64,000 nucleotides of DNA from positions 23,726,010 to 23,790,009 of the forward strand of contig CALNVZ010003426.1 in NCBI GenBank assembly GCA_940671915.1. Direction: 5' to 3'. Below, piece after piece: positions 1 to 9,468 of this stretch (the first letter of the stretch is position 1; each line of letters opens with the position of its first letter). Below the pieces are notes generated by a model that was given only the letters and a program-made list of their open reading frames with translations, made no database searches and was not told where the DNA came from. The DNA comes from Paracentrotus lividus (taxonomy: Eukaryota > Echinodermata > Echinoidea > Camarodonta > Echinidae). A program made the translations under genes and the position numbers.

Positions 1-425
1 CTCAATACTTGCTTAAAACTAAATAAAATGCAAATCATTTTTGTCTATAAGTCTTGCCTCTTCATGCTTGAACATATGTAATTGCATTATTAAGGTGGGT
101 TGAAGAAAAATCAAGCTGTACATTTTTGGCATGAGGACCCATTAAGCCTATTACTAGTCAACAAAGACAAGAGGTCAGAGTAGTTTTAACTAATGTGATC
201 CCACGTTGTAAAGTCATAGTGTTGGCCAACTTGTAAGAGACGTGCGGGGCAATTGTAACACATGAACTTGTAACATTTTGTTTTTCTCTTATCAAAGCTA
301 TGCACAATGACAATTAAACATCATTAACCACATTAAACTAATTTATATGAAAATGACAATGCTTGACTCATTTATTACATTTTCCACTTGTTATATGCAT
401 GAAATGGGCAAAAGTTATGATAGTT
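1..425. repeat. Interspersed repeat R1, copy A, left part
   Basis: This stretch matches 27244-27665 along its length, with shared landmarks such as GGGGCAATTGTAACACATG, a run beginning ATGACAATGCTTGA, and CAAAAGTTATGATAG at the right edge. It holds no exon that I can see. The match breaks off at about 425 and resumes at about 1397, so this copy is split by inserted DNA. The family type is unknown: I see no reverse-transcriptase frame and no clear terminal repeats. Confidence 0.7.
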
Positions 426-683
426 TTTTTTATTTTATATTTTGTTTTTAATGATTTTATTTTTAGGTTGTTGTGGCTTTCACCCTTTAACTGTAGAATT
501 TATAGAATCTTCATTAATTCATATTTTGTTTTTCTTTATCATACATTTGTACCTACACAATATATCTTTTAACTGACAACTGTTGTATAACACTTATGTT
601 AGGGGCTTTCGCCTTTTGACTTTAACGCATTCTTTCAAAATAAGTGATACATTTCTGAAGAAAGAAGAAAATGAACAGCTTGT

Positions 684-714
<31 letters not shown>

Positions 715-1396
715 GTTTAATAAATCAATCTTCAATAATTTAGCCACTACTTCTTTTCTCTCTCTGGCAAATCAATATGTTTCTTGCCCTTTTAACAAAA
801 CGTATTGGACATATATTTTCAGGTATCATATTGAAAATATATTTTTAATTGTTTTATTGGGGCTGCCATCCTCCCTCTCTCTCCTCTGTCTTTCTTTCTT
901 TCTGTCTTTCTTTTTTCTTCTTCACTCTCTCTTAACTTTTATACTTTCCTTCTGCCCTCCTACCCCCTCTCTCTCTCTCTCCGCCTCTCCCTTTCTCTCC
1001 CTTCCTCTTTCTTCTTTCTCTCTTTTAATAATGTGCGTTCTTTTTAATAGAAGAAAAACAAGTCAGGGGGGTCCCTATTTCTCTTCTCATTTTATAGGAC
1101 TCCATTGTAAATAAGCCTTTCGTTTTTCATGGCTGTAAAAAAAACGGGAAAATGACATTATACATTGTGTGATTTTTAGTGATTAAATTAGATCTGTTCA
1201 GACACCCCCTAAGTCCCCCCTCCCCCCCCCCCCCACACTCCCCTCCCACTTGCCCGCTCAGCCCTCCACTTCTAAAACGCTCCGCGGCCCCTGATTGGTT
1301 ATTTAATAGCTTGGTGTTGATTCAGCGGAAATCTGCTTTAACCACGAGTTTCCCCTACGCGGGGGTTACTTTAACAGAAACAGGGGCAATTGTAAC
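426..1396. other. DNA splitting repeat R1 copy A; low complexity
   Basis: These bases lie between the two halves of R1 copy A and are missing from the copy at 27.2-27.9 kb. They include a T-rich run (684-714), a C/T-rich tract (860-1020) and a C run near 1220. The polypyrimidine tract leaves an open frame at 671-1114 that I regard as non-coding. No gene is seen. Confidence 0.5.
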
Positions 1397-1645
1397 AGCT
1401 TGTTACAATTGCCCCCGGCAGAGGTGACCATATTTGGAGAGATTTTTTTTCTATCTTAGCTTCGGTATTCGTCGTTGAAACTTTAGAAAAATATGGCCTA
1501 AGAACATAATTTCTAAATATACAAAAATGACAGCCGTAGCTCTTCCACATATTTGTCCAGAAGAAAACAATGGGTAATGTGAAATATTACTTTTATGCTG
1601 AAAAAACGGTTTTTCCGCTGTAGAAAGTTCCACGAACCGTTAAAT
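1397..1645. repeat. Interspersed repeat R1, copy A, right part
   Basis: This matches about 27676-27890: a TTGCCCCCG motif, then GACCATATTTGGAGA, then ATGACAGCCG and CCAGAAGAAA in the same order. Together with 1-425 it rebuilds one interrupted copy of the family. Confidence 0.7.
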
Positions 1646-1874
1646 CTGCTAACACTCATACAGCATGTGGAGCGATTAAATGCGCATGTTCTCTACAAAT
1701 TTTAAGTTTATAGCGTGTTTCGGTCTCCCCTACAGTGAACATGGTGAAGGCAATTCAATGTAAGCATAATAGCCTCTGTTGAGGCCCTGGTGGCTGTTGT
1801 ACCTCATTGTCAATATCAATGTGAAGGATCGAGCCAGGGCTTACCATTTCTGGCTCCATTCTTTTGGTACCAAT

Positions 1875-2008
1875 CAGGCGCGGATCCAAGAAAATCGAAT
1901 TGAATGCATGTCGGGGGCCCAATTGTCTGGGGACAAAGAGCCGCTTTTGTTCCCGGACAATTGGGCCCCCGAAATGCATTCAATTCGATTTTCTTCGATC
2001 CGCGCCTG
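1875..2008. repeat. Near-perfect hairpin with GCGCGGATCC ends
   Basis: Two arms of about 60 bp are inverted copies of each other. Both outer ends read CAGGCGCGGATC inwards, followed by AATCGAATTGAATGCAT and GGGGGCCCAATTGTC, around a loop near 1935-1947. A single diverged arm of the same sequence lies at about 14329-14394. This is probably a fold-back or MITE-type element. Confidence 0.75.
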
Positions 2009-2030
2009 CCAATGATAATTATTAACGATC

Positions 2031-2171
2031 AGGGGGCATTTCATCAAAGGATTTGTCGGACGTTTTCTCCGACGAACTGTTATAAGCTATACTGAAATGC
2101 TTGTATCTGATTGGTTGAGAGCAAATTTGTCGGATAACATATTCGACAAATCCTTTGATGAAATGCCCCCA
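2031..2171. mobile_element. Short inverted-repeat element (about 141 bp)
   Basis: The left end GGGGGCATTTCATCAAAGGA is repeated inverted at the right end (TCCTTTGATGAAATGCCCCC), leaving a spacer of roughly 85 bp. It is non-coding and MITE-like. The superfamily is not assigned, and I see no convincing target duplication. Confidence 0.6.
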
Positions 2172-3109
2172 GGCACCCGCCATAGAACTTTTTTTTTTCA
2201 AAGGCAAAGGTCTCAACAAGATGCTGAGTATGGGGGTCGGTGTTCAATGGATGTCAACATAATCATAAAAATTTGTATATATAGGTGTTGAACATAGAGG
2301 CATACAGTTGTGATTGGTTTGCAGGCACATAATTTCTTTATTATTATCATTATTTAAATTTCTTCTCCGCTTCCATCTTGATAAACGGCTTACCGTTTAA
2401 ATAATAAAAATAAATAAAAAAGAGGTCATGGTATAAGATATTGCCTAATTTAAAATTTAGTTTTCATTAATTTGATTCCACCCTTCCCCATCAGAAATGT
2501 TGCGGTGAAATATTACTTTCTTTGAGCTACCTCCCAACATCCAATCGATTGCTACTTGGTATTCTACAAGCGAGGAATCTAACAGGCGCAGATGACTCAA
2601 GACATATAGGTAGGCCATAATCATGACGGTGGCGATGAAGATGATGATGACGATGGTGATGATAATGATTATGATGACAATGATGATGATGATTATGATG
2701 ATGACGATGGTGATGATGATGATTATGATGACAATGGTGATGATGATGATTATGACAATGATGATGATTATGATGATGACGATGGTTATGATGATGATGA
2801 TGATTATGATGACAATGGTGATGATGATGACGATTGTGATGTTGATGAAGATAATAAAGGCGAGGATGAATTATATAAAATGTTAAATGATGCTGAAGAT
2901 ATTATCAATGATGAAGACTATAATGAAAGTGAATTTGAGAGAACGGCTTTTGAAAGTTGAATTTCGGATTGTTTCTTCTTCTTCACGTCACGCCACGTCA
3001 CGCCGACCAAAATTTCTCTCAGAGGGGGAAGGGGGGGGGGGGTAGACGTGGAAATTGTGTCCGCCGTCCAAAAAGGTTAATTTCTAGATGTTTTGATGTT
3101 TCTTTTCAG
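2172..3109 (+). other. Intronic DNA with GAT microsatellite (2620-2885)
   Basis: This lies just upstream of the synaptotagmin last exon and ends in its acceptor (TTTCTTTTCAG at 3099-3109). An interrupted ATG/GAT trinucleotide array fills 2620-2885. In one frame (2610-2960) it reads as aspartate-rich protein running on into a non-repetitive acidic tail before TGA, but there is no start codon or good upstream acceptor. A G run lies near 3030-3042. Confidence 0.5.
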
Positions 3110-3453
3110 ATCCATGCGTTCGAGCAAGTCTCATTATGGGCGGACGAAAATGCAGAAAGAAAAAGACAGGTGTAATCGAAGCCGACAACAACCCTGTGTT
3201 CAACGAAAAGTTCTTTTTCGAAATCCCAGTTGAGAAACTGGATCGGATTCAAGTTCTAGTAGCGGTTACAAACGAACGAGAGATTGGACAAGACTCCGAC
3301 ACCGATACCGGTTACAATGATGCTGAAGTCGGTCAAGTGATACTCGGATATCGGAGCACGCCACGAGCGCATGCGCATTGGTTAAAAATGATGGACAACC
3401 CGAGAGAAAAATACGCGCAATGGTATGATTTAACCAGCTTAGTAACTCCTTGA
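3110..3453 (+). CDS. Synaptotagmin-like protein, last coding exon (C2B domain)
   Basis: The exon follows TTTCTTTTCAG and opens in phase 1: its first two bases, AT, complete a codon before PCVRASLIMGGRK. It encodes about the last 113 residues and ends in TGA at 3451-3453. Visible C2B features are the lysine/arginine cluster RKCRKKKTG, the NPVFNEKFFFEIP strand, VGQVILGY, and the HWLKMMDNPREKYAQWYDL terminus typical of synaptotagmin C2B helices. Synaptotagmins are membrane-anchored vesicle proteins; C2B binds acidic lipid and SNAREs. Loop 3, normally L-D-x-D-x-x-G, here reads TNEREIGQD with an insert of about eight residues, so two calcium-binding aspartates are missing and a calcium-independent member is likely. 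The transmembrane and C2A exons must lie to the left. The subtype is not assigned. Confidence 0.9.
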
Positions 3454-3804
3454 AAAACAATTCTCGTTTAATGACTACTGCTCCGAGTACGGTGGTAAAA
3501 GTATAAGGATAACAACAACAACAACAACAACAAAAACAACGACGACGAAAAAACACCACTTCCTCCGATTTCATATCCTGTTTTGGTAGCCTCGTGGCTC
3601 GCCTCGTGGAAGTCAAAATATTCATAATTTAATACTATGATAATTATTATACCGGGAAACAGATAGGCTTATATCGACGGGTATTGTACTCATTTTTGTT
3701 GGTTATATGCGTACTGTGTTACGAGGTTTAGGACGAATAGAGGATACAGTTTGTAATACTTACTTTATAAGACATAATTATTATAATCAGGATGTTGTGG
3801 GTTG
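3454..3804 (+). other. Probable 3' UTR/flank of the synaptotagmin-like gene
   Basis: This directly follows the C2B stop codon and contains a short AAC-repeat (3509-3540). No AATAAA is seen before the MITE that begins at 3805; the first AATAAA lies inside that MITE near 3827. The true transcript end is therefore unresolved. Confidence 0.4.
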
Positions 3805-4226
3805 CACTGGCGGATCCAGGATTTGAAAATAAAGGGCACAGTAGGCGAGTTGAGTGGGTGTATGTGTGTCATAAATAGTCTTAAAAATACATTTTTATAT
3901 AACTATCAACAATACAGTATTAACCTATAATTTAATTTGTACGGGAAAACTTCAATGTTTTGAGGGAAAATGTATTTGTTTTGCTACTTGATAACATAAT
4001 TATCGCGGTGTGAATTTATTGAGTAGTGAAAACGAGTGTTATCATTTAGATGGGTCTGTATTATAAGACTACACTGCTCGAAATGTTGCATTATGGGTTA
4101 TGAATCAGGGCAGAATGAGTAGTTGAGGACTTGCGGCGGTGCTAAGGCTGTTGGTACGTATTGGCTTTAATATGTAGGCCTACAGTCAATAAGTGGTTTC
4201 CTACGCCCCGCCTGAATCCGCCATTG
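3805..4226. mobile_element. MITE, TGGCGGATCCAGG family, diverged copy
   Basis: The left end CACTGGCGGATCCAGGATTT is mirrored at the right by CCTGAATCCGCCATTG. The same terminal sequence bounds the shorter, cleaner copy at 30966-31132. It is non-coding. Confidence 0.65.
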
Positions 4227-4757
4227 GGTTTGAAACTGGCTGCTGGAGTGGTTCAAGAATCATTAACTTTGATGCATGACATATCATCAAGATGGCATCA
4301 AGAATGCCCCAAGTTTGAATTCTTACAAATTAAAATTTAAAAAGTCTTTTCTTGCTTACAATACTGGCTCTTTTAGTCTCATCATCCCTTTATAGTTATT
4401 CAAACCCTATACTTGACTTTAAAGTGCTCGATTATTTTTCATTCATTTTGTAACGATATTCGTTTTCTGGTAGATCGGTGTTATGTGTGTGCGACAGGCT
4501 TGAGTCCTCCTCTCCCTGTCTCTTTTCCCTTTCTCCCCTCTCTTTCAAACTTATTGTATGTTTATCCTTTCTATAAATGTATTTCTGTCTTCTCTTATTG
4601 ATATAACTATATTTTGCAACCATGAGTTATAGGGGTCTGCAACGTATACAAGCTTTGATTTTCAGCAGTCCCCCATGACCAACATGTTTAATTTATGCCT
4701 GTTGTATTAGTTATTTTTAACTACATTTTCTTATGTTTCATTGATATATCATGTGCA
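4227..4757. other. No gene seen
   Basis: AT-rich intergenic DNA with a pyrimidine-rich stretch near 4505-4555. I see no exon, RNA gene or repeat terminus here. Confidence 0.4.
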
Positions 4758-4766
4758 ATGTAAATT

Positions 4767-7632
4767 AGGGCTATTTCACGTTAAGTGTACACTTTTTTTC
4801 TCACTGGGGGTCAAAAATAAAAGTTGTTGTTACAGCAAAAGATGCAAAGAATCTTAATGTTAGGGGTATATGTCACAAATGTGTAAAATTATAGAGCGTC
4901 AAGTCCATGTTTACATATTGAAATATTTGATTGAAATACATTAACAAAAATAGGTGTTTGGAGAGGACATTTGGTTTAACAAAGAAAACATTATCTTTAT
5001 TACTCCTGTAAATGGCACACATACAGTTTCCTGTACTTTTATATGCATATTTATACTAATCAGATGTTGATGCACTTATTTCCTATTCACTTAGGCTATA
5101 TTTTGCCATTAAATTAGTGTATTCTATAGAAAAACTGAAAATGGGAGGTTGAATTTGTTTAATGACTTGGGAATTGCTTCTTGTTCTAACATTTACTTGA
5201 AATTTTGTATACAGTGTTGCATTTATGTCTAAATTATTTGATGCTATGTAATAAATGAATAAATAAAAAAAATAAAAGTAATAAATATAAAATAAGTAAA
5301 TGCAAATTTTAATCAAATATGAGCTTCCGAACTCAATTCATTCAGGTCTTTTGGAGAGGACATTTTGTTTAACAACAAATCTTCGCAATATGAACTCTTA
5401 CTATATGTCAATTGCTAATGGCATCATTCATTTCTAAAATTTCTGTAAGAACATGCTAATAGATTATTGCAACATTACAGAGCCAAATGACGTGTATTGG
5501 AGAGGATAAACTTCAAATTATTCATCATTAATACAGCTCCAACTTTATCTCATAACATACATGTATCGCCTGAAAGTTTTGTTTTTCAATACATTGTTTC
5601 ATGTTATTTAAACAGTGTTTTACAATTGAACTCAATACTGATATTATCTAACTTGATACACCATTTTTAATATAAGTCTTATTATCCATTTTCTTTATAA
5701 TCCAAACTCTCTAAGAGTGACTCGTTGATAATTATGTTATGGAGAGGGCACTTTGTTCATGACATTGACCTTTTTATTGAGATCAATACATTCACCAGTC
5801 TACTTTTGATTTTCATATACATGTATCAAGTTAGATATTGGTAGGACATATCCAGAAACCATACATATTTTCAACCAAACTAGTATTTATAGTAAGTAAT
5901 AAGCAAAAAAAAAATAATAATAAAACAAAAACAAACTCAAAAAACAAACCAAAAAATCTTACTTTAAACTCCTGAAAAAAATGAAAATATGGGATGTATA
6001 TTTAATATAAATGATAAAAAAGTTCTAACTGATAAATGAATTATTATGAGGGCAATTCCACAGAATTACGCAAGGGTGGTTTCTCACTCCGCGGAGACGT
6101 CTCCGCGACGGATAAAATGTATTGGAGACGTATCCGAGACGTCTCCGCGACAATTTCAAAAGCTGTGACAAAGCAGTTTCAAAAGAACCGTCTCAAAGTA
6201 GTTCCGCGACTCATGAAACGTCGCGGAGACGTCTCTGAGACGTCCCGGAGACGTCTCCGCGACAAGTTTCAAAAATTTGTCGCGGAGACGTCTCCGAGAC
6301 GTTCATGAGTTGCGGAAACTACTTTGAGACGGTTCTTTGAAACTGCTTTGTCAGTTTTTGAAAAATGTCGCGGAGACGTCTTGGAGACGTCTCTAATACT
6401 TTTCATCTGTCTCCGCGAAGTGAGATACCACCCTCGTTAACGTGGAATTGCACATAAGTAAGAGTAGTACATTGCAGTTGGTCCATACATTGTTTCCCTA
6501 CCTGAAGTGCCCTGTTAAAAAAATGTGTCCTCTCCTTAACAACTTAATGGCATACATAATATTGCTACACAGGGTTGTGAGTGATTGCAATGATCAGTAT
6601 ATTTTGTCAGTTACACCCTTAAAATAATATTCCGTAAGATTTATTTAATATTAAACTATGTTGTGAGAATATTTCTGTCTTGCATTCAGAATTACCCAAT
6701 TACATAAATTAATTAATGAAAATCAATACCAAAATAAAATATGCTGTTGAAATGATATCTAATGAATTCTAAATATGTGGAACAACATATCAAATATTTC
6801 ATACATGAAGGAAGTGATTATACTTTTAATAATTGTTTTTGTACATGTTTAAAAAATGGGTGACCCTGTTATGGAGAGGACATTCAATTTAACATTGCAT
6901 TAGTGTGAGATACTGACCATCTATAGATTTCAGACGAAAAATCACATTTCATGATATTAAATGGAGGTATATTATTATTGTATATCAAGTGCCATATATA
7001 GTTCAAGCTCAGTGCTTTCAGAATATGAAGAAAATACCTGTTATGGAGAGGACACACTTTTAACGGAAATAAAGTCATCGAATTAACCAAGCAATAAAAT
7101 TATGTCACATATTTTGTTCATTGATTTGTGACATGAACCTCATGTTCAAACATACTTAAGATTATTTAAACAGAGTCTGGCCCATACATATCATTTTATC
7201 TCACTTCTGCTGACCTCAGTGTTATGGAGAGGACATGTTTTTTAACTTTAACGGAAAAGATACATTTTACAAAAATATTGATCTCTTCCACATTTCTTGC
7301 CAAATTTGGCAAATAAGATTGATGATGTTACATGGTGGCTATACTAACTATAAAGCATTACAATTTTAGACAACTTTCAAGATTTCATGTATGATATCAG
7401 CAAACATAATCCAAATTATGAAATGAGAACCCTTTTCCGTTAAAAATGCACTAAAAAATGCTGATATTACCAAAATATGTTTGCAGTGTTACAAAAATTG
7501 AACTGTAGGTTGCTGTTGATAAGGTCCATAAAATAAAATGGCCAACATGATATAGTAATTGTTTAACAGATACCAAAATGAGGAAAAACCAGTTTTTTAA
7601 AAGTGTACACTTAACGTGAAAATAAGCCCCCT
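4767..7632. mobile_element. 2.87-kb DNA element with TIRs and 9-bp TSD
   Basis: The left terminus contains TTTCACGTTAAGTGTACACT and the right terminus contains its inverse, AGTGTACACTTAACGTGAAA, followed by AAGCCCCCT. The direct repeat ATGTAAATT flanks both ends (4758-4766 and 7633-7641), as expected for a 9-bp target duplication. No transposase frame is visible, so it is non-autonomous. The interior carries eight dispersed copies of GGAGAGGACA or close variants, most preceded by TTATG or TTT and followed by TTTAAC: 4960, 5353, 5499, 5741, 6526 (inverted), 6873, 7045 and 7226. A second MITE (6052-6451) has inserted inside. A 9-bp duplication fits Mutator-like or Merlin elements, but the superfamily is not proven. 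Confidence 0.8.
6052..6451. mobile_element. Palindromic GGAGACGTCTCC MITE, copy 1 (nested)
   Basis: A roughly 400-bp near-palindrome. Its outer ends are GCAATTCCAC and GTGGAATTGC; next inside are GGTGGTTTCTCAC and its counterpart GTGAGATACCACC. The body is built of repeated GGAGACGTCTCCGCGAC modules and mirrored AGTAGTTCCGCGACTCATG segments. It sits inside the 4767-7632 element, so it inserted later. Related copies are at 8610-8940 and 28701-30154. Confidence 0.8.
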
Positions 7633-7641
7633 ATGTAAATT

Positions 7642-8609
7642 TGATTTGTATTGCTGGAAATGGAAATAAACGAAATGAAATTAAATATATAAATGTTATA
7701 CAAGCAATGTTTGGTATTTCCCCAAAACAAGAGAAGCAGACAGAAAGTCATTGTGATTGCGGTCGTTTTCCCTTGTCAGACAAAATTTAGCCTATTGGGG
7801 TTTTTTTTACGAAAGCAAAAGAAACAAAATAAATGAAAACAAAACAAAGTGTATCACTATTAGAAAGAGACATTTTTCGGCTTTAATTTGATACCAATGA
7901 ACAGATTGAGAAAATTTGATACATTATTTTTCTTTGTTTGCAGGCCTACTATTCTTTTTTCATACAGACTGGACTGCTGTGGTGGCATATATATGCTTCT
8001 AAATATGGTATTATGGAAAATGTAATGTTGTTTGGTTAATGAACAGGTTACGCTGGGTATATAAAACGAATAAAATAAGATTTAATCAAACTTTCTTAAA
8101 AGGTGCTCTTAATTTTGTCTGCTTGTTTTTAAAAATCTGTAAGTGTATTCGTACACGCTTTCATCCCCCGTATTCATTAATTTCTCTAATCAAAATCCGG
8201 GTTATTTCCTGTTGTTGTAATTATGCAGGTATACTGCAACGAATCGAGTGTCTCATAATCACTTGAATGTGCTTGATGGAGATGATGGCTTTATATCTTA
8301 TAATTTAGATGGAACCTTGAAAGCAACCAAGTAATTTGATTAAAGATACATCAAAGCGTGTAAAAATGGAATATCTATATCTAGGCCTAATTTTTTTCAA
8401 TCAGGGGGAATTCTACAATTGATTTTATTCAGTGATTTTATATTTATCTATTTCGTCTTCTTTTAACAGGGTACCCCCATTGGTATTCATGAATTACTGT
8501 TTTACTTAATAGGTGACCTTGTGAACATAAATACAATTCATTAACAAAATAATTACTGAAATTATAACATCAACATTATTAAATTCAAATATATGTTTGT
8601 CATTATTTC
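7642..8609. other. No gene seen
   Basis: AT-rich DNA with no convincing exon. The open frame at 8039-8266 has no recognisable domain or splice context. Confidence 0.4.
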
Positions 8610-8940
8610 GGTGTCTCTACTGCGAGACGTCTCCTGAGTTCCTGCGACGTTTCATGAGTTTCGCAAATCTCAAAACCAAATCCGTTTCCGCGATGGAAAA
8701 AAGTATTGTCTCCGCGACGGAAAAAAAATATCGGAGACTTCTCCGACACTTTTAATCCGTCGCGGAAACAGATTTGGGACTACTTCGAGACTATTTTGAG
8801 ATTCACGAAACTTATGAAATGTTGCGGGGACTCAGGAGACGTCTCGCAGACGTCTCCGCGACAAGTTACAAAAGTCTAAAAAACCGTTTCAAAACCTTCT
8901 CAAAGTAGTCCCAAATCCGTCCTCGAAGTGAGATACCACC
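8610..8940. mobile_element. Palindromic GGAGACGTCTCC MITE, copy 2
   Basis: It contains CGAGACGTCTCC, TCTCCGCGACGG and mirrored AAATCCGTTTCCGCGA segments, and ends on the right in GTGAGATACCACCA as copies 1 and 3 do. The left terminus is degraded. Confidence 0.7.
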
Positions 8941-9422
8941 ATCAGTCCCCGGCATCAGTCCTCATCCCCGAGTATATAGAGACACATGCATGTACTCCTT
9001 AACGGTCATTTATCCACCCTCCCCCCCCCCCCCCCCCCACCCGGCGCCGCCCCTCGCCTATTTTTCAAGAAGACGTGTGTTAAAAGTTCCAGTGGTATAG
9101 GTATAATAAATATTCACGTGGGTACTACGAAGCCCACAGACACACCCCTGTCGTGCCCCTGCCACGCCCCCTTATGGTGCATTTACCGCGAACAGCCTCG
9201 ATGGAGGGCTCTATGCCAATGTCAAACCGATTTTGCGGCCTTTGATTCTATGAACAAATAGATAACCACTGAACAAAAAGACATGTTGATGATTTTAATA
9301 TCAGCTATCGACACACTATATTTGGGAGCAAGGGGAGAAGAACCCATCCGTGACATAAATAGTAGAATCCATGGTAAAATCATTCCCCCATGCCAAATTA
9401 AAAGGTATAGCTGCGATTGTAC

Positions 9423-9468
<46 letters not shown>

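Noticed and set aside
671-1114. 147-codon plus-strand frame, Phe/Leu/Ser-rich
   Set aside because: It is the translation of T and C/T tracts within the DNA splitting repeat R1.
2623-2886. Methionine-rich 87-codon frame
   Set aside because: It is an (ATG)n microsatellite translation.
6036-6308. 90-codon frame rich in arginine and GDVSET repeats
   Set aside because: It lies within the palindromic MITE; the peptide repeats come from the GGAGACGTCTCC modules.
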